NCBI RefSeq assembly: GCF_900107795.1
Contig: NZ_FNRL01000014.1
Location: forward strand, 62,001-126,000
Origin: Chitinophaga terrae (ex Kim and Jung 2007)
Lineage (GTDB): Bacteria > Bacteroidota > Bacteroidia > Chitinophagales > Chitinophagaceae
DNA: 64,000 bases
Reading direction: 5' to 3'
Positions 16,064-25,684 of the stretch are shown one piece after another (position 1 is the first letter of the stretch; every line of letters begins with the position of its first letter). The notes below the pieces were generated by a model, which was not told the DNA's origin, did no database searches, and was given only the letters and a program-made list of their open reading frames with translations. The translations under genes were made by a program, and so were the position numbers.

Positions 16064-17593
16064 TTAAAAGTCAATTTTAGCAAAGCAAATATAATTCCTG
16101 TAAATACAAGGCACTACTACCGTGCGGCTGCTGATTTGCTTTCCATATCTTGGCATCCAGGTAAATCCTTTGTCGAGGTTTCGCAGTGTAGGCATGCGGT
16201 TAACTTTTCCGCCAGGGGCCAGGCTTACATCGGTAAGCATATAATTTCTCCTGTCCAGCTCATTGAACAGGAAACGCAATTCGCTGCCTACATTCACCAT
16301 CATATAAGAAAGGTATAGATCGGCATTATCGTCGTACTGGCTCTTGCGCACAAAATTGCTCCACTGCATATTGCCTTCATCATCGAAAGACAATACGGCT
16401 ACATTGTCGTAATGGTACCGCAAACCCTGGGAATTATTCCAGTAGTAAGGGTTGTAGTACATGGAAGAATATGGGGAATAGTAGTAGGGAGAATAGAATC
16501 CGCCGTATGGGCTTCCATACATATAATTCCAGCGGTTCCATGGCTGGTACCGGGAAGAAGTGGAGAAAGATTCGGCCGTGAGCAGGAAACCCCCGTTTGC
16601 GGTATTTATGATCTTGCGGATAAAATAGTCGTTAAATGCCGCGCTGGTGCTTGATTCTCCTTTGGCGTTCCCTTTCAGCTCATCGGAAAAGGGAATCGAT
16701 TTCTCGTATACAGGCGTATGGGTACTGTAATCGTATTTATAGAGATATAACCCATCCACGTTGCCTCTCTTCTGTTTATAATAGAAAGCGGTTACCAACG
16801 CAGTATTCCGGGCGTTATCCAGTTTCATCTTCACCTCGTCGATCAGCTGGGATTTAAAGGTCATTGGCGATATTTCAAAACTGTCGACCAACGGACGTTT
16901 TACAACCATATTGCCGCTTATAACATAATCCTTGTTTGAAGTGCGTTCCAGTTTGTTGAAGATCAGGTCGCCGGCATTTGACAGGTTAAAATTGCTCAGG
17001 AACTGTTTCCTGGACTGCATAGGCAGTGAAAGGCGGCTGTTGTTCACCAGGTTCATTGAGCTGTCGTAGAGGAAAGTATAAAACACGTTATTATCTTCCT
17101 TATCCTGGTTGATCTTGTAAACCATGATTCGGTTCTTATCTTCTGAAACTTCCAGGGAATAGACTTTATTTTCTTTTGTGTACATGCCGATGCGGGTGGA
17201 GTCTATCATAACAGGGGCGTCGTAGAACTTGGCATCCGGCGTCATGGTGGCGCAGAAGCTGAATACGGCGTCTTTACGCTGGAACTGGTAGAACATAAGC
17301 ACCTTGTTGGGATAGGCTACAAAATCCATAGAGATGACCTTGCGTGGAAGGAAGTCGAGCTTTACGCGGTCGGTCATTGTCATGCTATTATCGTATACAG
17401 ATACAACATAGTCGCCTTTATCTGACTTATAAACCAAAATATTACCTGCTACCTTGCCAATAATTTCGAATTCGGTGCTTTTATAATCGTCTTTATCGGG
17501 CTCAGAATAAGTTATTTTCTGCGCTGTGGCCGCAGTTCCTGCCATTAGCATCAAAAAGAACAGTGACAGCGATAAACGGTATAGCATATGCAT
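16064..17593 (-). CDS. Secreted protein of unknown function
   Basis: A 509-aa protein with a clear signal peptide (cleavage after TAATAQ, near residue 24). It has many beta-strand-like stretches and a Tyr/Asn/Pro/Gly-rich insert around residues 360-390 (YGGFYSPYYYSPYSS). No enzyme motif is visible. The regular strand pattern might be a beta-propeller, but this is not certain. Alternative starts are 17593 and 17587. It is followed by the DUF6427-like gene. Confidence 0.72.
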   Translation of the reverse strand: MHMLYRLSLSLFFLMLMAGTAATAQKITYSEPDKDDYKSTEFEIIGKVAGNILVYKSDKGDYVVSVYDNSMTMTDRVKLDFLPRKVISMDFVAYPNKVLMFYQFQRKDAVFSFCATMTPDAKFYDAPVMIDSTRIGMYTKENKVYSLEVSEDKNRIMVYKINQDKEDNNVFYTFLYDSSMNLVNNSRLSLPMQSRKQFLSNFNLSNAGDLIFNKLERTSNKDYVISGNMVVKRPLVDSFEISPMTFKSQLIDEVKMKLDNARNTALVTAFYYKQKRGNVDGLYLYKYDYSTHTPVYEKSIPFSDELKGNAKGESSTSAAFNDYFIRKIINTANGGFLLTAESFSTSSRYQPWNRWNYMYGSPYGGFYSPYYYSPYSSMYYNPYYWNNSQGLRYHYDNVAVLSFDDEGNMQWSNFVRKSQYDDNADLYLSYMMVNVGSELRFLFNELDRRNYMLTDVSLAPGGKVNRMPTLRNLDKGFTWMPRYGKQISSRTVVVPCIYRNYICFAKIDF

Positions 17594-17652
17594 GTATAAA
17601 TATGAATTTCAGAGCTATGAAGAATGTTGGCACATAGAATATGGACCTTTTT

Positions 17653-17660
17653 CAAACTTA
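17653..17660 (-). promoter_or_regulatory. -7 element for the secreted-protein gene
   Basis: TAAGTTTG on the minus strand fits TAnnTTTG, 60 nt upstream of the 17593 start. No matching -33 is seen. Confidence 0.4.
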
Positions 17661-17769
17661 CATCAAAATTTGTCAATTTGGATCAGTTGCCTGTTGCTTT
17701 TACTTAAATTCCAAAACGACTGTTTTATTGTGTACTTTTATTAAAATTTTTTAATCGCAGGATATCAGG

Positions 17770-18684
17770 ATGGAAACTGTCATTATAACCGGCGGAACGG
17801 GGCTTGTAGGGAGAGCGTTAACAGCATTGCTGCTTGAACGTGGTTACAGGGTGATCGTATTGACCCGCAAGCCGGAAGCCGGAAGGAACAAAGCTGTAAC
17901 ATATGCGCATTGGGACCTCAGGACCCAGGCGATAGACGAATCTGCTGTTCAGCAGGCCGATTATATCGTGCACCTGGCTGGCGCAAATGTTGGGGAAAAG
18001 CGATGGACAGAGGCAAGAAAGCGCGAGATCGTAGAGAGCCGTACCCAAAGCAGCGAACTGATTTATACCGCGTTAAAGACCATCCCCAATAAAGTAAAAA
18101 AGGTGATCAGCGCCTCGGCTACGGGCTACTATGGCGAATATACTGATCATGCATTCACAGAAAAAGACCCGCCGGCCACAGATTACCTGGGCAATACAAC
18201 GGTGTTATGGGAACAGCATATTTCCAAAGTTGCCTCACTAGATAAAAAGCTGGTGATACTGCGTACAGGCATTGTGTTAAGTACGGAAGGCGGCGCGTTG
18301 AAGGAATTTTATAAGCCTTTGAGATTTGGTTTCGCGACCATACTGGGTTCGGGAGAACAGTTTGTGCCATGGATTCACATACATGACCTGGTGCGTATTT
18401 ACTTCAGCGCCATTGTAGACGATAAGATGGAAGGGACTTTCAATGCCGTGAGCCCTAATCCTGTTACCAACAAGGAACTGATCCTCACGATGGCAAAAGT
18501 GGCGAAGGGCCGTAGTTTCATGACCACTCACGTACCGGCATTTGTGCTGAAAACGGCACTGGGAGAAATGAGCGTAGAAGTTCTGAAAAGCGTAAAAGCA
18601 TCTCCAAATAAGCTGATGCAGTCTGGTTTCCAGTTTTCGTATCCCACCATTGAAGCGGCTATACAGCAGTTATTCAGCCGATAA
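17770..18684 (+). CDS. TIGR01777-type NAD(P)-dependent epimerase/oxidoreductase
   Basis: A 304-aa short-chain dehydrogenase-like protein with an N-terminal dinucleotide-binding GGTGLVGR motif (residues 8-15). The conserved ISASATGYYG (about 115-124) contains the catalytic-type Tyr, and the C-terminal domain is typical of the YfcH/SulA family. Substrate unknown. Its last 15 nt overlap the convergent pabB. Confidence 0.88.
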   Translation: METVIITGGTGLVGRALTALLLERGYRVIVLTRKPEAGRNKAVTYAHWDLRTQAIDESAVQQADYIVHLAGANVGEKRWTEARKREIVESRTQSSELIYTALKTIPNKVKKVISASATGYYGEYTDHAFTEKDPPATDYLGNTTVLWEQHISKVASLDKKLVILRTGIVLSTEGGALKEFYKPLRFGFATILGSGEQFVPWIHIHDLVRIYFSAIVDDKMEGTFNAVSPNPVTNKELILTMAKVAKGRSFMTTHVPAFVLKTALGEMSVEVLKSVKASPNKLMQSGFQFSYPTIEAAIQQLFSR

Positions 18685-19914
18685 TACCTTGTGCAGCGCG
18701 GCGGCTTTTAACAGGCATTCTTCATATTCCTTTTCCGGATCGCTGTAGAAAGTGATCGCAGAACCTGTAGAATAGGACAGGTACTGCGCTGTGGCGTTAT
18801 AAAGAATGCTCCGGATCACCACATTGAAATCAAAATCTCCTTCTGGGGTAATGTAACCAAGCGCCCCGGAGTAAAGCCCTCTCCTTGTTTTCTCGTATCG
18901 TTCGATCAGTTGCATTACGCGCAGCTTTGGGGCCCCGGTCATAGACCCCATGGGGAAAGTGGTACGTATGATCTCAGTAAAAGGCACGTTTGCCGGCACT
19001 TTTGCAGAAATGGTCGAGATCATGTGATGCACATGGGCGAAGCCATAGATCCCGAATAATTCGCTGACTTCTACAGAGCCCTGCCTGGCGGTATGTGCCA
19101 GGTCGTTGCGTACGAGGTCCACTACCATTACATTTTCCGCCCTTTCTTTGGGATCGTTGTATAGCTGTTGTTGCAATTGCTGATCAACAACCGGATCAGG
19201 ATCTTTGCGGCTGGTGCCTTTGATGGGCTGGGAGATGACATGTTCTCCTTTTTTCTGCAGGTAACGTTCCGGGCTGGAGCAGGCCATGTATTTGTCGTTC
19301 AGCCTGTAATAGGCGGCGAAGGGAGCGGGAGAATAGCTGTTCAGCCGCTGAAATAACGCAGGCGGATATACGACTGCGCCGGGGATAAAATTCTCCCTGC
19401 AGAAATTAACTTCGTAGCAATCGCCTTGTTGTATGTGATGTTGCAGCGCGGCAACGGCATCCAGGTATTCCTGTTTGGAGAGGCGGTGCCGGACGGCGGG
19501 CAAAGGTTGGCGGCTGATGACGGGATCAGATGCCGGCGCCGACATGCAGGCATTAAAGATTTCCAGGGCGTTATTCCGGCTCAAATCAACTCCTCCTATG
19601 GCTACCCCTGTTTCAGTCAGCAACAGGACAAATTCGGGCTTAAAAAAGAAAAGATCGGGAAAACCCACGCCATCGAAATGCCGGGATTCAAGAGAGGCGG
19701 TTTCGTTCTTCAGGTCATAGGCCAGGTGTCCGAAAAGCCAATCGTTATTGTTTTGGTGGAAGTCATGCAATGCCTGGAGGGCATTTCCGGCGGGAAGGCT
19801 GATAGCTTGCAGGGCGTTGACGGCCAATACCGCTTCGTATTGGCGCCATTGAGAGGAATAGTTGTTATTGTCCAAAAAACAACAAATGTTGAACTGGTTA
19901 GCCCAATTCAACAT
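18670..19914 (-). CDS. pabB: Aminodeoxychorismate synthase component I
   Basis: A 414-aa chorismate-binding enzyme of folate synthesis. It has the conserved SSPERYL, the PIKGTSR motif and GSMTGAPK. The Lys in PIKGT, in place of the Ala of anthranilate synthase (PIAGT), marks it as PabB and not TrpE. It is slightly shorter than E. coli PabB. The 3' end overlaps the convergent oxidoreductase gene by 15 nt. Confidence 0.88.
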   Translation of the reverse strand: MLNWANQFNICCFLDNNNYSSQWRQYEAVLAVNALQAISLPAGNALQALHDFHQNNNDWLFGHLAYDLKNETASLESRHFDGVGFPDLFFFKPEFVLLLTETGVAIGGVDLSRNNALEIFNACMSAPASDPVISRQPLPAVRHRLSKQEYLDAVAALQHHIQQGDCYEVNFCRENFIPGAVVYPPALFQRLNSYSPAPFAAYYRLNDKYMACSSPERYLQKKGEHVISQPIKGTSRKDPDPVVDQQLQQQLYNDPKERAENVMVVDLVRNDLAHTARQGSVEVSELFGIYGFAHVHHMISTISAKVPANVPFTEIIRTTFPMGSMTGAPKLRVMQLIERYEKTRRGLYSGALGYITPEGDFDFNVVIRSILYNATAQYLSYSTGSAITFYSDPEKEYEECLLKAAALHKVLSAE

Positions 19915-19986
19915 TTGCTGTTTAAATATCCTCCGATCATCAACCGGGAAAGTGTGAAAAATCCTGATAATAATCGAGTTTAATGC

Positions 19987-20427
19987 TTAAAAATCGTCAT
20001 CGTCGTCATCAAAGCGATCATTGAACAGATCCATATCTTTGAATTCATCGTCCAGGCCCAGGTCATCGTCGTCATCGCTTTTCTTGCTGCTTGGGCGACC
20101 ACGTTTCCCTTTAGATTTTGGCATATCAAATTCCTCAAAATCAGGATCATAGTCATCCTCATCTTCTCCTTTTTCCCATGCGTCTTCTATATCATCATCC
20201 TCGTCATCGAAATCGTCATCGTCGTCATCATCACGACTTTTAGACTTTGATGCAGATTTATCTGATTTTTTTGAAGATTTAGAAGGTTTCAGATCTTCAC
20301 TATCTTCATCATCATCGTCATCATCCTCCTCTTTCTTACGCTTGGCCGCGGCTTTTGGAGCGTCTTTTGCGGGCTTGGGAGAAGTAGTTTTTTTGGTCTC
20401 TTTCTCTTTATCAGATTTTGATTTCAT
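19987..20427 (-). CDS. Asp-rich, low-complexity protein with an AT-hook-like motif
   Basis: A 146-aa highly charged protein. Its Lys/Ala/Pro-rich N-terminus (about 1-33) is followed by alternating blocks of poly-Asp and Lys/Ser. A KGKRGRPSSKK stretch (about 110-120) resembles an AT-hook core (RGRP). It is probably disordered, and there is no known enzyme domain. It lies 93 nt downstream of purA, with T-rich tracts between. It could bind nucleic acid or act as a charged nucleoid- or ribosome-linked protein, but this is guesswork. Confidence 0.75.
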   Translation of the reverse strand: MKSKSDKEKETKKTTSPKPAKDAPKAAAKRKKEEDDDDDDEDSEDLKPSKSSKKSDKSASKSKSRDDDDDDDFDDEDDDIEDAWEKGEDEDDYDPDFEEFDMPKSKGKRGRPSSKKSDDDDDLGLDDEFKDMDLFNDRFDDDDDDF

Positions 20428-20520
20428 AATAGGTTACCTTATTTCTTTGCCGTAAAGTTTTAATAGTTTTTTTTATTCGCCAAATTTTTTTTGCCGTTTT
20501 TTTTCCTTACTTTTTTGTTC

Positions 20521-21792
20521 CTACTTATCCAGGATCTGATCGCGTCCAGGTCCGTTGGAAACGTATTTCACGGGAATGCCCAGGTATGTTTCCACAGCAG
20601 TAACAAATGATTTCATTTCAACTGGTAACTCATTGAAATGCTTGCAAGTAGCTGTTTTCTCTGACCATCCGTTAAACGTTTCCCAAACAGGTTTTACGTC
20701 CAGTCCGTTCAGTTGGAATGGCATTTCTTTCGTTTGTTGTCCTTCAACTTCGTATGCGGTACAAGCCAGTACCTGGTCGAATTCGTCCAGTACATCGCTT
20801 TTTGTCATTACCAGTTGGGTAACGCCGCTCAACATGCAGGTATAGTTCAGTGCAACCAGGTCAATCCATCCGCAACGGCGTGGACGGCCGGTTACAGCGC
20901 CGAATTCGTGGCCGGCTGCTCTTAATTTTTCGCCTGTTTCATCGTGCAATTCGGTAGGGAATGGACCGCTACCAACACGTGTACAATAAGCTTTGGTAAC
21001 GCCAATCACTTCCTTGATCCATTTAGGAGCAATACCCAAGCCGGTGCAAACGCCGGCGGAGATAGTGTTGGAAGAAGTTACGAATGGATAGGTTCCAAAG
21101 TCGACATCCAGCATGCTTCCCTGTGCGCCTTCCGCCAGGATCTTGCTGCCGTTTTTCAGTTTATTGTTGATCCAGTATTCGCCATTTACGATATTCATGG
21201 TGCGCAGGAAAGGAATTGCATCAAAGAATTCAGCTTCCCAGGCAGCGATATCCGCTTCAAATTCGCTGATATCGTACTGGCACAGTAAATCTAAGTGTTT
21301 TTTCTTCAGTTTCTCATAGCGCTCTTTAAAATCCGGCGCCAGCACATCTCCAACCCTTAAACCGTTCCTGCCGGTTTTATCCATATATGCAGGGCCGATA
21401 CCTTTTAAGGTAGAACCGATCTTATCATTGCCTTTTGCGATTTCAGACGCTTTGTCCAGCGCCCGATGGGTAGGAACGATGATATGCGTTTTTTCTGCGA
21501 TAAACAGCTTTTTGGTCAGATCTACACCGAGAGCGGCGATATCTTCACTTTCTTTTTTGAAAGCCACAGGGTCTAATACCACGCCATTACCAATGAGGTT
21601 AATGGTTTTATCGTGGAACACTCCTGAAGGAATTGTACGTAATACTACTTTTTGGCCGTTTACGTAGAGTGTATGACCGGCATTCGGGCCACCTTGGAAA
21701 CGGGCTATAATGTCGTATTTTCCGGCAAAATAGTCCACAATTTTACCTTTGCCTTCGTCGCCCCATTGCAGGCCTAACAAAACGTCTACCAT
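20521..21792 (-). CDS. purA: Adenylosuccinate synthetase
   Basis: A 423-aa enzyme that joins IMP and aspartate using GTP, the first committed step to AMP. The N-terminal GLQWGDEGKGK motif contains the catalytic Asp and GTP loop, and the RPRRCGWIDLV region is conserved. Length is normal. It has its own well-matched promoter at 21838-21868. Confidence 0.97.
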   Translation of the reverse strand: MVDVLLGLQWGDEGKGKIVDYFAGKYDIIARFQGGPNAGHTLYVNGQKVVLRTIPSGVFHDKTINLIGNGVVLDPVAFKKESEDIAALGVDLTKKLFIAEKTHIIVPTHRALDKASEIAKGNDKIGSTLKGIGPAYMDKTGRNGLRVGDVLAPDFKERYEKLKKKHLDLLCQYDISEFEADIAAWEAEFFDAIPFLRTMNIVNGEYWINNKLKNGSKILAEGAQGSMLDVDFGTYPFVTSSNTISAGVCTGLGIAPKWIKEVIGVTKAYCTRVGSGPFPTELHDETGEKLRAAGHEFGAVTGRPRRCGWIDLVALNYTCMLSGVTQLVMTKSDVLDEFDQVLACTAYEVEGQQTKEMPFQLNGLDVKPVWETFNGWSEKTATCKHFNELPVEMKSFVTAVETYLGIPVKYVSNGPGRDQILDK

Positions 21793-21837
21793 AATGATTT
21801 AATTAATTATCGGAGGTTGTTGCATTAAAAAGAGTCG

Positions 21838-21868
21838 CAAAATTAAGGCGAATAATTACAAATACAAA
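21838..21868 (-). promoter_or_regulatory. Promoter of purA
   Basis: On the minus strand TTTG (21865-21868), 19 nt, then TAATTTTG (21838-21845). This is an exact spacing match to the Bacteroidota consensus. Transcription would start near 21831. Confidence 0.7.
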
Positions 21869-21898
21869 TTTTCGCCCTAAAGGAAGCGGTTTTAAATA

Positions 21899-21938
21899 AC
21901 TGTGGCGCAACAAGGTAATTGTCCTGCAGCGCCACATT
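21899..21938 (-). terminator. Terminator after rel/spoT
   Basis: An 8-bp GC-rich stem (TGTGGCGC / GCGCCACA) with a 20-nt loop, 23 nt past the rel stop codon. The minus-strand 3' flank is T-rich (GTTATTT). Confidence 0.6.
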
Positions 21939-21958
21939 ATTCATATATCCTGATAGTC

Positions 21959-24202
21959 TTAGCTTTCTTCCAGGCGTTGTACGGTTTGAATACCATCCAG
22001 CTTTTTAAGCCTTTCTACCAGCTCGTCCAGCTCTTCCTTGTCGTGCACGTATACCTTGATCAGGCCTTCGAACAGGCCTTCCTTGGATTCTATGCTGAGC
22101 GCGGAAATATTGATCTTCAGCTCACCGGAGATGATATTGGTGATCTTGTGGATAACCCCCACATCGTCCATACCGATGATCCGCATCCCTGTAAGGAAGG
22201 AGATCTCGCGGTTTTTCACCCATTTTGTCTTTACAACGCGGTGGCCATAGTTCGCCAGCAACTGGGCGGCATTCGGGCAGTTGGTACGATGGATCTTCAG
22301 TCCTTCGCTGGCTGTAATAAAACCGAATACGTCATCGCCCGGGATAGGCCTGCAGCAGTTAGCCAGTTTATAAGCGATCTTGTCTGAGCTCTCGCCGAAG
22401 ATGATCAGTTCCGCGTCTTTTTTAGAGGGTATCTGGTGCCTTACCTGTTCTTCCGGCACATGTTCCGGCTGTTTTACCGGTTTTGGCGGCTCCAGCTTAT
22501 CTCCCAGTACGGTGAACTGTTTCAGTTCCTTCAGGTCGATGTTCTTGATAGCGATCTGGTAGTAGAGATCCAGGGGCGACGACTGTTTATAGAACTGGGT
22601 CAGCTCATTGATGTTATGTGTGCTGGCCGAGATGTTCATATGGCCCAGTTTACGTTCCAGGGCCGCTTTTCCGTCCATCGCTATTTTGCGTTTCTCTTCC
22701 TTCAGCGCGTCTTTGATCTTCGACTTGGCTTTGGCTGTAAGTACGAAATTCAGCCAGTCTTCAGATGGTTTCTGTTTGTTAGAGGTAATGATCTCCACCT
22801 GGTCGCCGCTCCTGAGCTTATGGCTAAGTGGCACCAGTTTATAGTTCACCTTGGCGCCAATACATTTGTTACCAACCGCACTGTGGATGGCATAAGCGAA
22901 ATCCAGGGCGGTAGAGTTGACAGGCAGTATTTTAAGGTCGCCTTTTGGCGTATAAACATAGATCTCTTCAGTAAAGAGATTGCTTTTAAAGTCGGCCAGG
23001 AAGTCGAGGGTATTGGAATCCGGGTTACTGAGGATTTCCCTGATCTGGGTGAACCATTGGTCGAATTTCGACTCCTGCTGTGGAGAAGCGCTGCCTTCTT
23101 TGTATCGCCAGTGGGCGGCTACTCCTTTTTCGGCATAATCGTTCATCCTTTTGGAACGGATCTGTACTTCCACCCATTTACCCTGGGGACCCATTACTGT
23201 TACGTGCAGGGCTTCGTAACCGTTTGATTTCGGGTTACTGAGCCAGTCGCGTGTTCTTTCCGGGCTTGGATGGTAAAAGTCGGTAATGATGGAATATACC
23301 TTCCAGCAGTCGGCTTTTTCCTTTTCCAGCGGTGAATCCAGGATGATCCGGATCGCAAAGAGGTCGTATACTTCTTCGAAGGCTACGTTCTTGGTTTTGA
23401 TCTTGTTATGGATAGAATGGATAGATTTCGGGCGTCCGTAGATCTCGAAAGTGAATCCTTCTTCCTGCAGAACTTCTTTGATCGGCTTGATAAATTCGTT
23501 GATATACCGGGTACGTTCGCGCTTCGTTTCTTTGAGGCGGCGTGCGATTTCACGGTATTGCTGTTCCTCGGTGTATTTCATTGCCAGGTCTTCCATTTCG
23601 GATTTGATATTGTATAATCCGAGCCGGTGAGCCAATGGCGCGTAGATGAATACGGTTTCGGAGGCGATCTTGAGTTGTTTTTCCCTGCTCATGCTGTCGA
23701 GGGTGCGCATATTGTGCATCCTGTCGGCCAGTTTGATAAGGATCACTCTGGGATCGTCTGCCAGTGTAAGGAGTATTTTCTTAAAGTTTTCTGCCTGGGC
23801 GGTGCTGGTGCTGGAATCGATTACGGTAGATATTTTGGTAAGACCATCTACGATATGGGCGATTTCAGAACCGAACTCGCGGGTAACGTCCTCTAAGGTT
23901 ACTTCGGTATCTTCTACGGTATCATGTAAGAGTGCACAGATGGCGGAGCGAACGCCGAGGCCGATTTCTTCCACGCATATCTGGGCAACTGCCAGCGGAT
24001 GCAGGATATATGGTTCGCCTGATTTGCGTCTCATTTCCTTGTGAGCATCTGCTGCCATTTCGAATGCAGTACGTACCAACTCTCTGTCGCCTTTTTTCAA
24101 ACGGGGCTTTAATGCTCGTAGTAAAGCGCGATAGTGCCGAACGATTTCTTTCTTTTCCTGCTCTTCGTCTAAGTTATATTTTTGAACAACCACTGTTTCC
24201 AT
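21959..24202 (-). CDS. Bifunctional (p)ppGpp synthetase/hydrolase
   Basis: A 747-aa Rel/SpoT-family enzyme that makes and degrades the stringent-response alarmone. The N-terminal HD hydrolase domain keeps HDxxED (His93, Asp94, Glu97, Asp98). The synthetase domain has IYGRPKSIHSI and YEALHVTV, followed by TGS and C-terminal ACT domains. Both active sites look intact, so it is probably the main bifunctional Rel enzyme. It is transcribed alone, upstream of a terminator. Confidence 0.95.
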   Translation of the reverse strand: METVVVQKYNLDEEQEKKEIVRHYRALLRALKPRLKKGDRELVRTAFEMAADAHKEMRRKSGEPYILHPLAVAQICVEEIGLGVRSAICALLHDTVEDTEVTLEDVTREFGSEIAHIVDGLTKISTVIDSSTSTAQAENFKKILLTLADDPRVILIKLADRMHNMRTLDSMSREKQLKIASETVFIYAPLAHRLGLYNIKSEMEDLAMKYTEEQQYREIARRLKETKRERTRYINEFIKPIKEVLQEEGFTFEIYGRPKSIHSIHNKIKTKNVAFEEVYDLFAIRIILDSPLEKEKADCWKVYSIITDFYHPSPERTRDWLSNPKSNGYEALHVTVMGPQGKWVEVQIRSKRMNDYAEKGVAAHWRYKEGSASPQQESKFDQWFTQIREILSNPDSNTLDFLADFKSNLFTEEIYVYTPKGDLKILPVNSTALDFAYAIHSAVGNKCIGAKVNYKLVPLSHKLRSGDQVEIITSNKQKPSEDWLNFVLTAKAKSKIKDALKEEKRKIAMDGKAALERKLGHMNISASTHNINELTQFYKQSSPLDLYYQIAIKNIDLKELKQFTVLGDKLEPPKPVKQPEHVPEEQVRHQIPSKKDAELIIFGESSDKIAYKLANCCRPIPGDDVFGFITASEGLKIHRTNCPNAAQLLANYGHRVVKTKWVKNREISFLTGMRIIGMDDVGVIHKITNIISGELKINISALSIESKEGLFEGLIKVYVHDKEELDELVERLKKLDGIQTVQRLEES

Positions 24203-24255
24203 CGGTATAAAGTTACGATTTTATCTAATCTGAATAACAGGGAAGAAGGCAGGGA

Positions 24256-24307
24256 AGCGCAAAACCGCCTGTTTTGCGTTCAGAGCGGGAACAGGCGGTG
24301 ATGCGCT
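24256..24307 (-). terminator. Hairpin downstream of the response regulator gene
   Basis: A 10-bp stem (ACCGCCTGTT / AACAGGCGGT) extended by an outer AGCGCA / TGCGCT pairing. It lies 52 nt past the regulator stop. A poly-T tail is weak, so it may instead protect the 3' end. Confidence 0.45.
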
Positions 24308-24358
24308 ACGGTTCAGGCAGCTAAAAAGTAGTGGTTCGAAAATATAAGGTATTGTAAA

Positions 24359-25102
24359 TCAAGTCAAAGGAATAGTCAGCTTTATCGGCATCAGCTCCGG
24401 TGGCACATTCAGGCGCAGACCAACGTTATAAACGGTTTCCAGTTCTACGCTTGGCAGAATTTGCCGCAATTGCTTCCTGATCCGGCCGATAAAGACATCC
24501 ATGCTCCGGCTGGCGAAGAAATCGTCTTTGTTCCATACACGGAGCAGCACTTCTTCTTTTTGTATGATCACATTTGGCCGGCTCATGAAATGGCGGAGCA
24601 TCCTTGCTTCGATGGGCGACAGTTTGCCGCTTACGATCTTGGTTTTGGTTTCGTAAATTTTCAGTTTCCTGTAATGGAACGTGTATTCGCCTACCTGATG
24701 ACCGATCAGGAGCTCGGTTTTGTTGGGGCGGGTCCATTTCAGGATCACCTGCATTCTTTTCAGCAGTTCCTCAAAGCTGAAAGGTTTTATAAGGTACCCG
24801 TCTCCTCCGGCATGAAACCCGGTGATCCTGTCTTCATCCTGTACTTTCTCGGATGAAAGAAAGAAGATAGGAGTCACCATATTCTTGGTCCGGATCTCCC
24901 TAACCAGTTCATACCCGTTCATTTTGGGAATAACAATGTCGACCAGGCAAATGTCATAGCGATTCCTGTTATACAGTTGCCATGCTTCGCTGCCGTCCAA
25001 CGTATGTTCCACAGTAAATCCGGATTTCTCCAGGAAAGCTTTAATGGTGTCTCCAAGAAGCTTGTCGTCTTCCACTAATAGTACTTTGGGATTCCTATTC
25101 AT
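24359..25102 (-). CDS. OmpR-family response regulator (orphan)
   Basis: A 247-aa two-component regulator. The receiver domain (about 5-120) has the acidic pair EDD, the phospho-acceptor Asp in LVDIVIPKMNG (about residue 55) and Lys in IKPFS. The C-terminal winged-helix DNA-binding domain (about 135-232) is of OmpR/PhoB type. No kinase gene adjoins it. A histidine kinase at 46790-48148 also lacks a neighbouring regulator, so they could be partners, which is only a suggestion. Confidence 0.92.
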   Translation of the reverse strand: MNRNPKVLLVEDDKLLGDTIKAFLEKSGFTVEHTLDGSEAWQLYNRNRYDICLVDIVIPKMNGYELVREIRTKNMVTPIFFLSSEKVQDEDRITGFHAGGDGYLIKPFSFEELLKRMQVILKWTRPNKTELLIGHQVGEYTFHYRKLKIYETKTKIVSGKLSPIEARMLRHFMSRPNVIIQKEEVLLRVWNKDDFFASRSMDVFIGRIRKQLRQILPSVELETVYNVGLRLNVPPELMPIKLTIPLT

Positions 25103-25684
25103 ATTAGGGCCATTTGTTAGTTTCCATCATATATAAACCTGAAAAAAAGCAGCCCGGGGTAAATGAAATTCAACTTTTTTTCGTTACTAACATAAATTCA
25201 CATTATACCAGTATTATTAACATGATTTTCCACATAAAGGAACATAAACACCAATAGCTCTAAAATTCAATATCATCAAGCATTATACAAGGAAAGAAGA
25301 CAATGAACAGGAACAGTTATCCACATAGTGTTAATAACTCTATTTCAAAGACTAAACGACCCGGGAGTTATATAATAAATTAAGGACTTCTGATTTTTTT
25401 GCCGTAAATCCCAATCGGCGCCAGTTATTTAAATTTCAATACTCCTGCAATCATTTTAACATTAAGCCAATCCACCGTTTGGCCAATGTTGAGAGAAAGA
25501 AAGGCGGCCATTTTCTATCCGAAATGAAAGAAGATGAACCAGCCCCATAAGCAAGCGACTACCGGTTACGGATATACGTAGTCGAAAAATAAGGAGTGAT
25601 CATAAGCGGGGCCTTAAAAAATGCCGTCTCATCCTGTGAAAGAAATGGTTTTAAGAACTTCCTCTTTTTACCGATCTTTATCTC
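25103..25684. other. AT-rich intergenic region with two DnaA-box-like sites
   Basis: 582 bp without a gene. It contains TTTTCCACA (25226-25234) and TTATCCACA (25317-25325), the latter a perfect DnaA-box consensus, in an AT-rich setting. No other clear motif and no larger box cluster was seen. Confidence 0.4.

Noticed and set aside
22436-23227. 263-codon plus-strand frame
   Set aside because: Antisense to the well-supported Rel/SpoT gene; no family features.
24330-24345. tRNA T-loop-like GGTTCGAA
   Set aside because: No acceptor or anticodon stem can be drawn around it.
25103-25684. Replication origin
   Set aside because: Only two DnaA-like boxes, no dnaA or other origin-linked genes, and no change in gene direction here.
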